Of a stretch of DNA of 64,000 nt, positions 52,838 to 62,999 are shown in pieces. The translations under genes and the position numbers were made by a program. The stretch is from Lichina pygmaea (taxonomy: Eukaryota > Ascomycota > Lichinomycetes > Lichinales > Lichinaceae). Where the stretch lies: positions 4,154,001-4,218,000 of the forward strand of contig OY730169.1 in the NCBI GenBank assembly GCA_963422465.1, given 5' to 3'. Positions within the stretch are counted from its first letter, which is position 1; each line of letters starts with the position of its first letter. Under the pieces are notes generated by a model, which did no database searches, was not told the origin of the DNA, and worked only from the letters and a program-made list of their open reading frames with translations.

Positions 52838-53519
52838 TCACAGTCCCAGGCCCTTTCTAACGCTCTCCTTGACGATGTTCTCATAGTCCTTCCTCCGCTC
52901 TCTCCACATCTTCGCAGCCTCGACATTCGCCGGGCTCTCGTCGTTCGGCTCGGCCAACATGCTCATGACGCTGATCAAGATCTTCTCGACGCTCTGAATG
53001 GGTGACCATCGCTCCGAGGCGCGTTCGTAGTGGTTCGGATCGTCGCCCGGAGGATGCAGAATCGAGATGCACACTACGCCTGTTGGGTAGACTGTGCTTT
53101 CACCACTCGTACGTGAACGTAGAAATCAGCTTTGGGACTTGGCCAGATATTCCTTGATTTGGCGAAGGCAGGAGGAACAGGCAGTGGACCGAATGTAGTT
53201 GGTCTCGGGGTAGCAGCAGAAAACTGGCAGAAACCTCATTCTAAGGCAGTCGTAAAAGTAGAGCAAGGCACGCACCATTCGGATGCCAGATGTCACACTC
53301 AAACTTCATCGTCGGCGGCGCCAGAGGGTAGTCTTTCGGGAAGGTGAGCGTAGCGGGGAAAACGCCTCCTTCGAAGGGTGTTCCCTCGGGGCCTTGGATC
53401 AGACATTCCCAGTTGAACATGTCATCCTCTGAGCGTGGCCCAGCGATGATGCCCTCGGGGCTATCGTTTGTGAGATTTTTGTACTCTGTTAGGAGCCGTT
53501 TGTGTGCTGTGGCTGCCAT
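52838..53519 (-). CDS. UBC7: Ubiquitin-conjugating enzyme E2, Ubc7/UBE2G type (ER-associated degradation)
   Basis: Exons 53276-53519 and 52838-53091 give 165 residues, the family size. It starts [16 protein letters not shown]. The E2 fold shows [30 protein letters not shown] and the HPN box (DIWHPN) at the exon end. Then comes the active Cys89 in [14 protein letters not shown], directly followed by the acidic loop insert [15 protein letters not shown], which is specific to the Ubc7/UBE2G class. It ends RKGLGL. In yeast Ubc7 works with Cue1 at the ER membrane to degrade misfolded proteins. The 184-bp intron is placed by the N-VYPTG join (HPN then VYPTGVVC). The start is the first Met of the domain; a longer upstream open stretch is 5' UTR. 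Convergent with SPO11, 271 bp apart. Confidence 0.95.
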
Positions 53520-53789
53520 GTTGTGCGGATGGTTCCTGTTGGTGGTGGGGTAGGTAGACTGACTTTGGGTGGCGTTTTCAAAGGAATTTGGTACTACGAG
53601 TAACAAGTTAGTCGACGATTTAGTTGCAGATCGAATGATGATGCGTATCTTAAGATCGACATGCGATGCTGCACGAGGTTGAATGTAGTTGGTATGTTGT
53701 AGGTAGAGGCTTCTCTGGTTTACAAAACCACTATAGATATGCAAAACGACTGAACTCCTTCCATGCAATCCTGTTAATGTGCGCGTTCA

Positions 53790-55508
53790 TCAAAACCAAT
53801 CTTCCCAATCCTCGCCGCCTTCTCCACCTCCGCCACTACCAATGTCGCCATATCCTCCTCCGCCTTCACCTCCAGGAGGGGAGCCACCACTGCCCTGACC
53901 TCTTTCCCAAGGGTTCCATTCACCCCATACTTCCTCCCCTTGGTCGAGAGGAGAATCCGAACCAGAGGGCATTTCTGATGGGGGTGCGTCCTGAGAAGGA
54001 GAAGCATCGCCATGCGCACCGCCACCTCTCATCGCCCCAATACCAGCTGTTGCGGCGCCGGCGCCAACTGCCCCACCTACATCCTCGCCGGCAGCCCTTT
54101 CTGCGATACCTCCAGCCTCAGCTTCGGCTGCGGCGGTGCCCCCTGCTGCTGCTTCACCCTCCGCCGCTGCTTCCCCGGCGCCAGGGAACCAGAGGGGAAG
54201 GAAGCCCATCCCGCCCGAGTGACTCTTTTTGCTGAAGTAGTCGAAGTCGACGCTTACCGCTGTGGCGAGCATAACAGCTCGCTGATCTAGCGTCATCCCA
54301 GTCGAAGCATTGTCGTAAGCGCTCTGAGTACGCTCTCCCGTCTTCGAAATCAGATGCCTGGGCTCTTCGGCAAGACCCGCAGCATCCATCCGCAAGGCAT
54401 ATATGCCGGTGTCCGTCAATATCTCCCTGGCGAATCCTGCGAAATTGCGGTTGACGGACCCAATCAATCTTGTATCGGCTGAGAGGAGAGAGAAGTCCCA
54501 TGACAGAAATGGCTCGTCTACATGCGCAAATTGAGAGAAGGCCACGTCGTTCTGCGTGCTCTCTGTGGTCTTGTGCGCATCTGATAGAGAGTCGGTAATG
54601 AAGAGGTTATATTTTCGCCTTAAAGGGGCCCATTGTTGCTGAGCTTCTCCGATGACGCGCATATCTGACAAGGAGAGTGGAGAGACCCGGGGTGTCTGTT
54701 GCGAGACATCCAAAGAAAGCTGTTCAGAAACAGTAGACTGAAGGTTTTTTGATGATGATTGGGAGGGGACTTGAGGATCTAAGGGGTCATAAGCTTGGAT
54801 GCGGGAGGAAATCCAGGCGAACGGTCTGTGAAACTGTTGAGCGATCAGCCATTCCCTATCCAGAGGTTTGCTTACTCCATGGCCTCGAGCCGAAAGGTAC
54901 ACGTCCCGAGAAAAACTTACCCGCAGAACCTCGAGTTGATTCTTGTCAAATACATGTGTAGTAAAGCTTCTGTGGGTGCGGAACGATTGACGAGCCAGCA
55001 TATTGCGCATGCCCATTTCACGCTCCGCCAAGTATCCAATGTGATTGCCCTGGGGATCCATGATCACGTATTTGTTCGCTTGTTCGAAGCCCCTAAGGAC
55101 AGTTAGTCAAGTCAAGAACATGCCATAGTAGACAGGTACTCACATCATGACATTCATGAGCTCAATTTGTCGTTGCACTACTATGGCAGAATGTGAAAGC
55201 AACTTTGCAGCTGGGTGATCCTCCCTAAGAACGGCATTTCTGGCAGCGGGTATGTGGACAGGCGCGAGCAAGCTATTATTTTCTGCCCGCGTCTCCTGAA
55301 GGGTTTGGGACACAGACGCCGATCCTGAGACCTTGGGGGCTATCTGAGTGCTTGCCAGTCGTCGCCCAGGTAGGTTCGATGTGAATTGAGATGGCACTCG
55401 AAGCCTGGAGAGCTGGAAGAAGCTCTCACAGCAGTGAAACACGCTCTGCGGGCGACATCGCCACGGTCTGAATGTGTATGTGTGCGTCATGTAAGGGCGG
55501 GGCTTCAT
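53790..55508 (-). CDS. AIM25: Phospholipid scramblase family protein, mitochondrial (AIM25-like)
   Basis: Exons 55144-55508 and 53790-55092 (51-bp intron, LMNVMM joined to GFEQANKYVIMD) give 555 residues. The N-terminus (MKPRPYMTHTYTFRPWRCRPQ) is rich in Arg and Thr without acidic residues, like a mitochondrial presequence. The scramblase beta-barrel runs from VVQRQIELMNVMMGFEQANK and DPQGNHIGYLAERE through FDKNQLEVLRVSF and HRPFAWISSRIQ, then SLLSADTRLIGSVNRNFAGF and TDTGIYALRMD. It ends at LDQRAVMLATAVSVDFDYFSKKS, the usual terminal helix. The C-terminal ~130 residues are unusual: Ala/Glu then Gly/Pro-rich low complexity, ending GGEDWEDWF. Yeast Aim25 is a mitochondrial scramblase homologue linked to stress and respiration; the biochemical role here is inference. 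Confidence 0.9.
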
Positions 55509-55626
55509 CCCAAGAGAAGGCTTTCGTTGTCGATGACGACGGTTGCGTCGATGCTAGAGTATACTGTACAGTACCAGTACCGTGGCGTTCGTGGCAACGT
55601 TACGGTACGGTGTACGGAAGTACGTA

Positions 55627-55809
55627 CAGTGTCACGACAAAAGTCTGCGTACACCTCCATACAAAATCCACTTCGGGTTACTCTGGAGAATCAATACATA
55701 CTCTAGCTGCTTATTGTCACTGGGGTAACCCGTCAATCTGATGGTATTACTTATGAAAGTAGCAGCTGACAGCTTGTACTGGTGTACGCAGACTTATGTC
55801 GTGACACTG
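55627..55809. mobile_element. MITE 2, Tc1/mariner-like, 183 bp
   Basis: Terminal inverted repeats of 29 bp with one mismatch (CAGTGTCACGACAAAAGTCT on the left, CAGTGTCACGACATAAGTCT on the right read inward). TA lies on both flanks (55625-55626 and 55810-55811). The interior has no coding capacity. It shares only CAGT with the ends of MITE 1, so it is a different family. It lies in the divergent promoter region of AIM25 and SEN2. Confidence 0.92.
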
Positions 55810-55811
55810 TA

Positions 55812-56287
55812 CGTACTTTTTGTGCTATGGCTCCACTGTACTAGAGGCAACAGCCGCCGACGAATCAGGCCTGTTGACCGCTGTTGTTCAGGGGGTTCAT
55901 CGCTACAGTGAGAATGCTTAGTCAGAGAGGCCCAGGGTACATACGTAAATTGGCTCTAAAACTCGGTTTCAGCACTCTACAGTACATTGCTCACATCATC
56001 TTGTTGTCATTGCACGAGTCCAAGCACGGATACCGTAAGTATAAGTCCATTACAGTGCCCCCCAGATCTATGACAATGATGTAACGCATGTTTTAAGTCT
56101 CCGAATATGTCTTTATCTGTTGACTTTGCATTCATCCAAGACTACAACGGTATCTGAGTCATGCAAGTGTGGACGGGGTATTCTCTTCGCAGAAGGCACC
56201 AGATCTTGACTGACACGTATCCTGGCTTTACAGAAGATCATCGTCATCGTCTGCCTGATCTTGAGCCAATATACACATCATAAACAA
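55812..56287. promoter_or_regulatory. Upstream region of SEN2
   Basis: 475 bp without other features, apart from a weak plus-strand frame (55884-56084) that has no recognisable protein. Confidence 0.35.
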
Positions 56288-57718
56288 ATGGCAAGGCAGG
56301 TTACGACGAGAGGGTCCTCGACCCTATCTACGAACAACGCACAAGGCAAATTTCGAAGTCGAAAGCCGCACTACGCCGAAATTCATTCAGATCCACTACC
56401 TCTCACCATCTATCCTTCTCCTACATTGATATTACACAATCCGTTGTCACTCTTACATGTCATATGGCGTTCAATCTCTCTGTGGTTTTATAACTCTTCA
56501 TCACATCCTCCACAGCTATGTAAGGCTCGAGTTTCCGTCGAGACTCAGGCCATACACGTCACGGACCCGGAGTCTGTGCGTCTGCTTTGGACCCATGGGT
56601 TCTTTGGCAAAGGTAGTCTCAGTCGAAGCGAGCCGAGTTGGCTGGAGCGGGAAAGGGCGAGACAAGGCCTGTCAGCAGCTCGGACCAGCGAACAAGTGAC
56701 CCAGAAGAGGAGAGCCGAACGCAAGGAATTCAAGAAACAGCGAGCGAAGAAAGAGAGGCAAGCCATTGAGCAGCTGCTTACAACCGAGGACAATATTGTG
56801 TCTCCAGAAAATACTAGCTCCATTACCCGCGATGCTGGCCACAGCCGTCAAGCGCTTCTCTCAAGCGATCCGAATGCGGAACACACCAACAATATGACAA
56901 GTTCAGTACAACAGGTTGATAGTGGTCCAGCTGGTGACACCTGCACTCTTGAGGTTGGCCATGAATTTGTGCCATCGAATGGAGCGCCTGGAGAACTCGC
57001 GAGGCCCGGACCCAGGCACAATGAAAAAGAGAGCTCGGAAACGTCCGGACAGAGCCTCCCAAATATTCCAAAAATTAACAGGTCGAATTCGACGGTTACA
57101 GCGGCCAATGTCCCAGCGCCCATCGTCGACCAGGAACATCTGCAGCTGACGCCGGAAGAAGCCTTTTTCTTGGCCTACGGCCTTGGCGTGCTTGAGATCT
57201 GGGAAGACGGAGCCAACGAGCCGTTGTCGGCTCGCTCTCTCTTCCGCCTCTTTCGCCAATGGTCGTATTTCCCACCGCAGCCATCGACATCGTTGCAGCC
57301 AGATGATCCATTCCTTGTTTCCTACGTGGCCTACCATCACTTCCGCTCCCTGGGCTGGGTAGTTCGTCCGGGAGTGAAGTTTGGTGTAGATTACCTCCTC
57401 TACAACCGCGGGCCTGTCTTCGCCCATGCCGAATTCGCTGCGGTCATCGTGCCGTCCTTCAGTCATCCTTATTTCTCGTCGATTTCACCCGAAGCGGAGG
57501 GCTACAAGAAAAAGGAGCGGAAGCCATGGCAATGGTTGCACTGCATCAACCGGGTGCAGAGTCAGGTCAGGAAGAATCTGCTGCTGGTCTTCGTGGAGGT
57601 GCCTCCTCCAGAAGAGGGCCAAATAAAAGGCTGCGAAGGCATCGGAAGCCTGCTGAAGGAGTTCAGAATCCGGGAAGTCATCGTCAAGAGATGGACGCCA
57701 AATCGTACACGGGACTAG
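56288..57718 (+). CDS. SEN2: tRNA-splicing endonuclease catalytic subunit Sen2
   Basis: Cuts the 5' splice site of intron-containing pre-tRNAs in the SEN complex. The intron-free frame begins MARQVTTRGSST at 56288 and has 476 residues; an upstream TTG is not a start. The N-terminal half contains FYNSSSHPPQ and VRLLWTHGFFGKGSLSRSEP, the Sen2-specific front block, then a charged region (RRAERKEFKKQRAKKERQ) and a disordered linker. The nuclease domain starts at LTPEEAFFLAYGLGVL and holds YVAYHHFRSLGWVVRPGVKF. The catalytic triad is visible: Tyr in GVDYLLYNRGP, His in FAHAEF, Lys in QSQVRKNLLL. It ends VKRWTPNRTRD. All three catalytic residues are intact and domain order matches fungal Sen2. A TA-flanked MITE lies about 480 bp upstream. 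Confidence 0.93.
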   Translation: MARQVTTRGSSTLSTNNAQGKFRSRKPHYAEIHSDPLPLTIYPSPTLILHNPLSLLHVIWRSISLWFYNSSSHPPQLCKARVSVETQAIHVTDPESVRLLWTHGFFGKGSLSRSEPSWLERERARQGLSAARTSEQVTQKRRAERKEFKKQRAKKERQAIEQLLTTEDNIVSPENTSSITRDAGHSRQALLSSDPNAEHTNNMTSSVQQVDSGPAGDTCTLEVGHEFVPSNGAPGELARPGPRHNEKESSETSGQSLPNIPKINRSNSTVTAANVPAPIVDQEHLQLTPEEAFFLAYGLGVLEIWEDGANEPLSARSLFRLFRQWSYFPPQPSTSLQPDDPFLVSYVAYHHFRSLGWVVRPGVKFGVDYLLYNRGPVFAHAEFAAVIVPSFSHPYFSSISPEAEGYKKKERKPWQWLHCINRVQSQVRKNLLLVFVEVPPPEEGQIKGCEGIGSLLKEFRIREVIVKRWTPNRTRD

Positions 57719-58571
57719 AATGAGGTGATCTTTAATCCATCAATGACTCGTCGCACCGTCCCACCACTCAATACGGTATCAGATTACCAGCTTTGCGTGT
57801 ACGGTTATCAAATGATCACGTACTACTCCAACGAGCGGACTCGAATCAGTGACCGTTGATCTTCTGCTACCCTTTGGGTTGTTTGCACCTGTTGAGGTAG
57901 GTACTGCACTGTCCTGCATGTAGATTGTATTTTAGGTAGACGGCTCGCTGGCGCCGATGCTACGAGCAATCAACGTACTGCGTAGATGCGACTCTGGAGA
58001 GGGGGAAACCGTTGGTACCTTCGTACTTTCATGCTAAGACATGGTACGTGTGTATGGAGTACTCGTACGTTGCGTAGCCAAAACGTAAACCGTACATGAG
58101 CTAACCGCATACGGTAAAGATAGAAGCTAGTACGGAAGTACGCACCGGTAATTACCCGTGGCTTGGAGGTACTGCAGTACCTCCAAGGCACGGGTACCTC
58201 GGAGTCGGATAAATACGAGTGCGTACTTCTTCGCTCTTATCGCAGGTCGTTCTCAAAGCTGCTGGAACCCAACCCTTCGGTGTTTGCATTTGAAATGCGA
58301 TAGATCTTAATAGATGCATCATTTCTATCTTGACTGGTCTCTCAAGCAACTGCTTCTGCCGCCACAGGAGCAGGGTGCCATCGCTGCAGGGTGCCATCGC
58401 TAATAGCGATATTTTATAAACTTTTGGTTGTCCTACCGTACCTTCAAGTCGCAAACGTCACATCTTTGGTCGAAGAATGAGAGCCTCAGCGGCTGCCCTG
58501 ACGATCACCATTGCTCAAGACGTTGGCGGAGGATGATGTTTGACAAGTCGCCGTGAAGTGGCGTAGCTCTG
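57719..58571. other. Intergenic with a 44-bp palindrome
   Basis: 850 bp between two tandem genes. It contains the palindrome at 58153-58196 and short direct repeats (TGCCATCGCTGCAGGG, near 58,376-58,398). No gene is seen. Confidence 0.55.
58153..58196. repeat. 44-bp near-perfect palindrome
   Basis: TACCCGTGGCTTGGAGGTAC meets its reverse complement at a CTGCAG centre, with one mismatch in 22 bp. The ends match the foldback at 44811 (TACCCGTGCC). Confidence 0.85.
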
Positions 58572-61500
58572 ATGGATGACTCGAGATCAAGTCCGGAAAA
58601 TGTGGATACCCAGCCCCTTTCAAACTCGGCCTACGCCGAATATGCCAGGCCAAGCCTGGAGTCCTCGCAGGTTCAAAATATAGGAGACTTTGAGCAAGAT
58701 GCCCAAGGGTCCTTGGTTCCATTGGGATCGTCAGACTCGCAGAGCTCGAGAGGCGACGACGTTGATAGGAGTCTTGATCACGCCGTTCGATTTGCAAGCA
58801 CCCGCAGCAGCCAGAGCGAGCATGATACAGATAAGGCCGCTGACGAGCTTGAAACCTCACCCGGGGCCGGCGATATGCTACTGGACGATAGCGGCCCACT
58901 CCAGCCCAGGACTCCTGGAATTAGCCCAGCCAAACAGACGGGCTATCCTGGGACTTCCAGTGTGGCGGTCACGCCGGTCTTGCCCATCAATCCATTTGCA
59001 GTACGAGGAGCCCCTGCTGGAGGAGTAATCAACTTATCGCAGCTCTTCCAAGCCACTCAGGCGGTCACTCCTGGGCGTGCCAACCCGGTATCCGACCCTC
59101 TAGCTCAGCGTCCTTCGCCGGACATTTACAACTACCGGCCATCGTCTGCCCTCGCACATCAATCGTCGGCGAGGAGGAACCTCAAGTCGCCTCTTACGAA
59201 GCTTTACGAGCAGTCTAGCCTTGGGTATAGTTCAGGCACACAGTCTCAGCAACCGGAAATAACGGCGTCAACACAGCGGTCTTCTCTAGCCGCTCTCACT
59301 CACAACATGCCTTCCGACAACGACGGAGTCACGATACTTGGCCTAGAAAAGAGGTCGCGCAAGCGCAAGAGAGGCCGCCACGAGGCGACAGATACAAAGT
59401 CGCCGGATCGGATGGCTAGGCGAGACTCCAATACAGGAGCTGGCTCAGGAGAAGGCAAACTTCAGGAGTCTGCAGAAGATACGGACGGTGTTGTCGAAGA
59501 TGAAGTCAGCTCACCTACGCGGCGCTTGTTGGCTTCCAAAGGCCTTCCATTGGCGGCCAGAAGCACGCCAGCAACACCAGCGTCTGCTGCAGTCGAGTAT
59601 TACAAAAGCACAGAACACCCGGCTACCTCTGTCCAAGCGGGCTTCCAGACTTCCACGCCACAGTTGCCTGCAAGCACAATTCAAGTCTGTGAGACAACCA
59701 TCAAAAAGGCTAAGCTCAAATCTACGGCTGCAGAGCTAGGGGCGTCACGAGTTGGCAACGGATCCCCCACGGAAGACGAAAAGGGCAGTGGACGAGTAGG
59801 ACAAGATGGTTTGGATTTCAACTGCCGCAATGGTCCGATCACGGTAGCAATAGCTCAACTAGGCAAAAGAAACGGTGCCTCGGAGCCAAGGATGAATGGC
59901 AAACGTGAGCTCTCACCAGACTCCGAATCATCCGATTCTCCGTTCAAATCGAAACTTGCCAGCAACGCCGGCACCAAGACCATTTCTCTAGCCTCCGCAA
60001 CTAGAATTGAACAGCCGGAGCATGTGGGAGTAAACGTTCCGGTGCTAAAGGAAAAGGGATGGCAGCCTCGGGAGGCTACTGATGTGGATGTGATCAGCAT
60101 CAATGTACTCGCCAGCTCCTCGAGATCAAGAAGAACATCAACAGCGAATCTTTTGAGCACAATGAGGCGCAGCCAGGAGGGCTACTCGGAGATCTTGCCC
60201 CAGTCGTCGGAGAAGTCTGTCCTTGAAGTGCCAACGCGGCCTGTGGGAAGTCTTCGTCGATCGTCAAGACGCAAGAATGTCTCGTCATCGGCGGAAGAAG
60301 CTGCCAGTCTCGACACAGTCATTCCAGAAACAAGTCCTGCGGTCGGAAGTGGAAAATCGCTTGAAGCCAAACAAAGCCAGGCTTCAGCGAGGTGTGCTTT
60401 GCCTGAGAAGGGATTGCGACAAGTCTCAAAGCTGGCAACAGAAGGCTTTAGTGCAGCAACCGAGAGTGCTAGGACAACCCACCGACAGTCGACTGACCAA
60501 GCTGCTCTTGGTCGATTCAAGGGCGGGGTTAGCAACAAGCGTACGCGTACTGTGGCTGAGACTTCTCCATTGATGGCGAGACTGAAACGCCCGCGGCTCA
60601 ACGCCCAACACGAAACTTGTGAACAAGAAGATGAAAATGACGTCGTAACGTCACCGGCCAGCGAAGTACAGGATGGTCTTGGTGGAAAGGGTCAAGAGAA
60701 AGCCGTCGCGAGCGGATTTGAGGAGGGCCGCGCGCAGTCGCCGGTAACAAACGTAGCATATGCTACGACAGAAGGTTCCTCCCCCGGAGACACGGATCAT
60801 GATCAGCCAAGTTACGACACCGACGACCCGACCACTCGAGACAGCACTCCTTCAGCAAGGCGCAGCCCGACGGACCGGCGTTCCGACGGACGCCGAAGCG
60901 GCCGACGACATCAAAGACCCCGAGAATATGCCAAGGATTCGACTTCCAGACGAATAGCAAGGTCCAAGCAAAAAGCACAACAGGGTCGGCGGAATCCCAA
61001 CAGGGTGTTTGCACTGTTCAAAGGAAAGTCTTTGGCTTATCACCCCGCAACATGCTTGTCGAGGCTCCGAGGTCTCAATTATCGGGTTCGGTTCGACGAT
61101 GGGACACAAGACACGGTCGAAAAGACCAGTATACGACAGCTCATTCTACGTCAAGGCGACATGGTCAAGGTTGATCGGCCTGGGATGCGGACGAAGACAT
61201 TTGTCGTGAAGGAGCTGGGTTACGGTGGGTGCGACGACGATGCCAATAGGGAAGGAGGGATTTTGGAGCTCCAAGCCCCTCATACCTCTGTGCTCTATCC
61301 GAAAACAGACATTCGAGGCCACTCTATAGCGACTCTCGTAGCGAAACAGCGAGGGAGCATGGGTGAACCGTCAGCTCTGGCGAGCGAGGTCGTCGAGGTG
61401 CCGATCACTGAGCTCTATATCGTCCACAGCAACTGGGCCAACTTCAACGACCGAAAATATCTGCACGTAGCAGATTATCCCAGCGTACTCCCAACCTCCG

Positions 61501-62552
61501 CCCTCCCGAGTCGTGGAACCTCGAGTCATTCCACGATGTCGCTGGCGAGTCGCCGCTTGCCCAACAGCGCTGGGAGACTGAGCACACTCACGGAGATGTT
61601 GCCCCCTTCTACCAAGGCCAAGAGTCGGCTCTTCTCGAACATGGTTTTTGCTGTCTCCTTCAGTGACCACAAGGAGAAAGAGCGTGTCAACAAGACAATC
61701 GAGGTGTGTGGAGGAAGAATTCTTGAGGAAGGCTTTAACGAGCTTTTCGATTTCGACCTGTCACCGAGCCACGCGCAGAACGGTCTTCTTTCTGTGGCAG
61801 ACAACGACAAGCAATGCCTACGCCTCAGGCCGGAATGGTCGACGATAGGCTTTGCGGCGCTGATCGCAGACCACCACTCGACACGTCTCAAATTCCTGCA
61901 AGCACTGGCATTGGGCATACCCTGTCTCGCGGGCCAGTGGATCAACGACTGCGTGCACGACAAAGAAGTGCTGAACTGGGAACACTACCTGCTACCGTCC
62001 GGCGAATCCAGACACCTCCGGGGCGCCATTCGCTCACGCACATTACCATACATCGACCCAGAGACGACTCGATTCGCCGACACCATCTCTCTCAGCCCGC
62101 AGTTGTTCCACGGCCAATCGATCCTGTTCATCGCCGGACCCAGCGACGACACGGAGCGCTGCAACGCCTTTCTCTTCCTGACGTACGCGCTCGGCGCAAG
62201 AAGCGTGACGCGGAAAGCCAGCCTCGCAGCAGCGACATCGAGCCTCACGCGTGCGCAGCGCACTAATAAGGCGGGCACATGGCACTACGCGTTGTATATC
62301 GACGCGCAGCCGGAGCCCGACAGCAGCAAAGCCAAAACCTCGCTCGACTCTTCCTCGCTCGCCATCGCACCGCCGGGCACGACCTCCTATGGCCGATCCT
62401 CCGGCCCCTCCGGCCCCTCCGGCTCCTCCTCCGCCGCCCGAACGTCGAATCAGATTCAGAATCTGTTCGCCCTCGCCGAGGCCGTTGATATGAAGGTCAT
62501 TCACGACGATTACGTCAAGCAGAGCCTCATCTTGGGTAAATTGATTCCTTAG
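58572..62552 (+). CDS. CRB2: DNA-damage checkpoint mediator, Crb2/Rad9/53BP1 type
   Basis: One uninterrupted frame of 1,326 residues from ATG 58572. The N-terminal ~750 residues are disordered and rich in Ser, Thr, SQ/TQ and TP sites, as expected for a target of ATM/ATR and CDK. A conserved block is PINPFAVRGAPAGGVINLSQ (near residue 140). A tudor domain follows at about 808-880 (RVFALFKGKSLAYHPATCLS, YRVRFDDGTQDTV, LILRQGDMVKVD); in Crb2 it binds methylated H4K20. Two BRCT repeats follow: about 1,020-1,140 (MVFAVSF, NKTIEVCGGRILEEGFNELF, PCLAGQWINDC) and about 1,183-1,320 (SILFIAGPSDD, LFLTYALGARSVTRK, KVIHDDYVKQSLILGKLIP). It recruits the effector kinase at breaks in the nucleus. The absence of introns over 4 kb is unusual beside its neighbours but the frame is clean. 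Confidence 0.92.
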   Translation: MDDSRSSPENVDTQPLSNSAYAEYARPSLESSQVQNIGDFEQDAQGSLVPLGSSDSQSSRGDDVDRSLDHAVRFASTRSSQSEHDTDKAADELETSPGAGDMLLDDSGPLQPRTPGISPAKQTGYPGTSSVAVTPVLPINPFAVRGAPAGGVINLSQLFQATQAVTPGRANPVSDPLAQRPSPDIYNYRPSSALAHQSSARRNLKSPLTKLYEQSSLGYSSGTQSQQPEITASTQRSSLAALTHNMPSDNDGVTILGLEKRSRKRKRGRHEATDTKSPDRMARRDSNTGAGSGEGKLQESAEDTDGVVEDEVSSPTRRLLASKGLPLAARSTPATPASAAVEYYKSTEHPATSVQAGFQTSTPQLPASTIQVCETTIKKAKLKSTAAELGASRVGNGSPTEDEKGSGRVGQDGLDFNCRNGPITVAIAQLGKRNGASEPRMNGKRELSPDSESSDSPFKSKLASNAGTKTISLASATRIEQPEHVGVNVPVLKEKGWQPREATDVDVISINVLASSSRSRRTSTANLLSTMRRSQEGYSEILPQSSEKSVLEVPTRPVGSLRRSSRRKNVSSSAEEAASLDTVIPETSPAVGSGKSLEAKQSQASARCALPEKGLRQVSKLATEGFSAATESARTTHRQSTDQAALGRFKGGVSNKRTRTVAETSPLMARLKRPRLNAQHETCEQEDENDVVTSPASEVQDGLGGKGQEKAVASGFEEGRAQSPVTNVAYATTEGSSPGDTDHDQPSYDTDDPTTRDSTPSARRSPTDRRSDGRRSGRRHQRPREYAKDSTSRRIARSKQKAQQGRRNPNRVFALFKGKSLAYHPATCLSRLRGLNYRVRFDDGTQDTVEKTSIRQLILRQGDMVKVDRPGMRTKTFVVKELGYGGCDDDANREGGILELQAPHTSVLYPKTDIRGHSIATLVAKQRGSMGEPSALASEVVEVPITELYIVHSNWANFNDRKYLHVADYPSVLPTSALPSRGTSSHSTMSLASRRLPNSAGRLSTLTEMLPPSTKAKSRLFSNMVFAVSFSDHKEKERVNKTIEVCGGRILEEGFNELFDFDLSPSHAQNGLLSVADNDKQCLRLRPEWSTIGFAALIADHHSTRLKFLQALALGIPCLAGQWINDCVHDKEVLNWEHYLLPSGESRHLRGAIRSRTLPYIDPETTRFADTISLSPQLFHGQSILFIAGPSDDTERCNAFLFLTYALGARSVTRKASLAAATSSLTRAQRTNKAGTWHYALYIDAQPEPDSSKAKTSLDSSSLAIAPPGTTSYGRSSGPSGPSGSSSAARTSNQIQNLFALAEAVDMKVIHDDYVKQSLILGKLIP

Positions 62553-62999
62553 GAGGAGAGCCGGTCTGCGCCATGGACGGCGGAGAGGGGGTGTGAACAA
62601 ATGTGTTGGGTGTACGGACCGGGAGGGTGCTGGTGTTTCTTAGGGAGGGGGTGGTTCTGTGGCTGTTGTCGAGGAGGAGTGCTGGATCTGTGACAGTGGA
62701 TTTGGGTAGTGGATTTGAGCATTTGAGGGGTCGAGGATTCGAGGATCTGTTTGTGGGCGCAGCACCTATACCCTTGTGGTCTCCGTTCTGTGGTTCCCTT
62801 TGGATATTCAACGAAGGAGATAATTACACGAAGCCGGACCTCGGTCGATTTCAAGTGCGGGCTACAGAATGGTTGTACGGTAAGAACGAATGATTTCCTC
62901 GGAAGATGTACGCGCTCATCGGCTCCAAAAGTCGCCTCGGATAGCGTGCGGATGCCTCTACCACCCAAGAGCAGGCAGGTCGGATATACCCCAAGCGTG
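62553..62999. other. Convergent 3' intergenic region
   Basis: 450 bp between two gene ends; no further gene supported. Confidence 0.5.

Noticed and set aside
53520-53768. N-terminal extension of UBC7
   Set aside because: The frame is open upstream but the E2 family starts at [10 protein letters not shown], and the extra residues look like translated 5' UTR.
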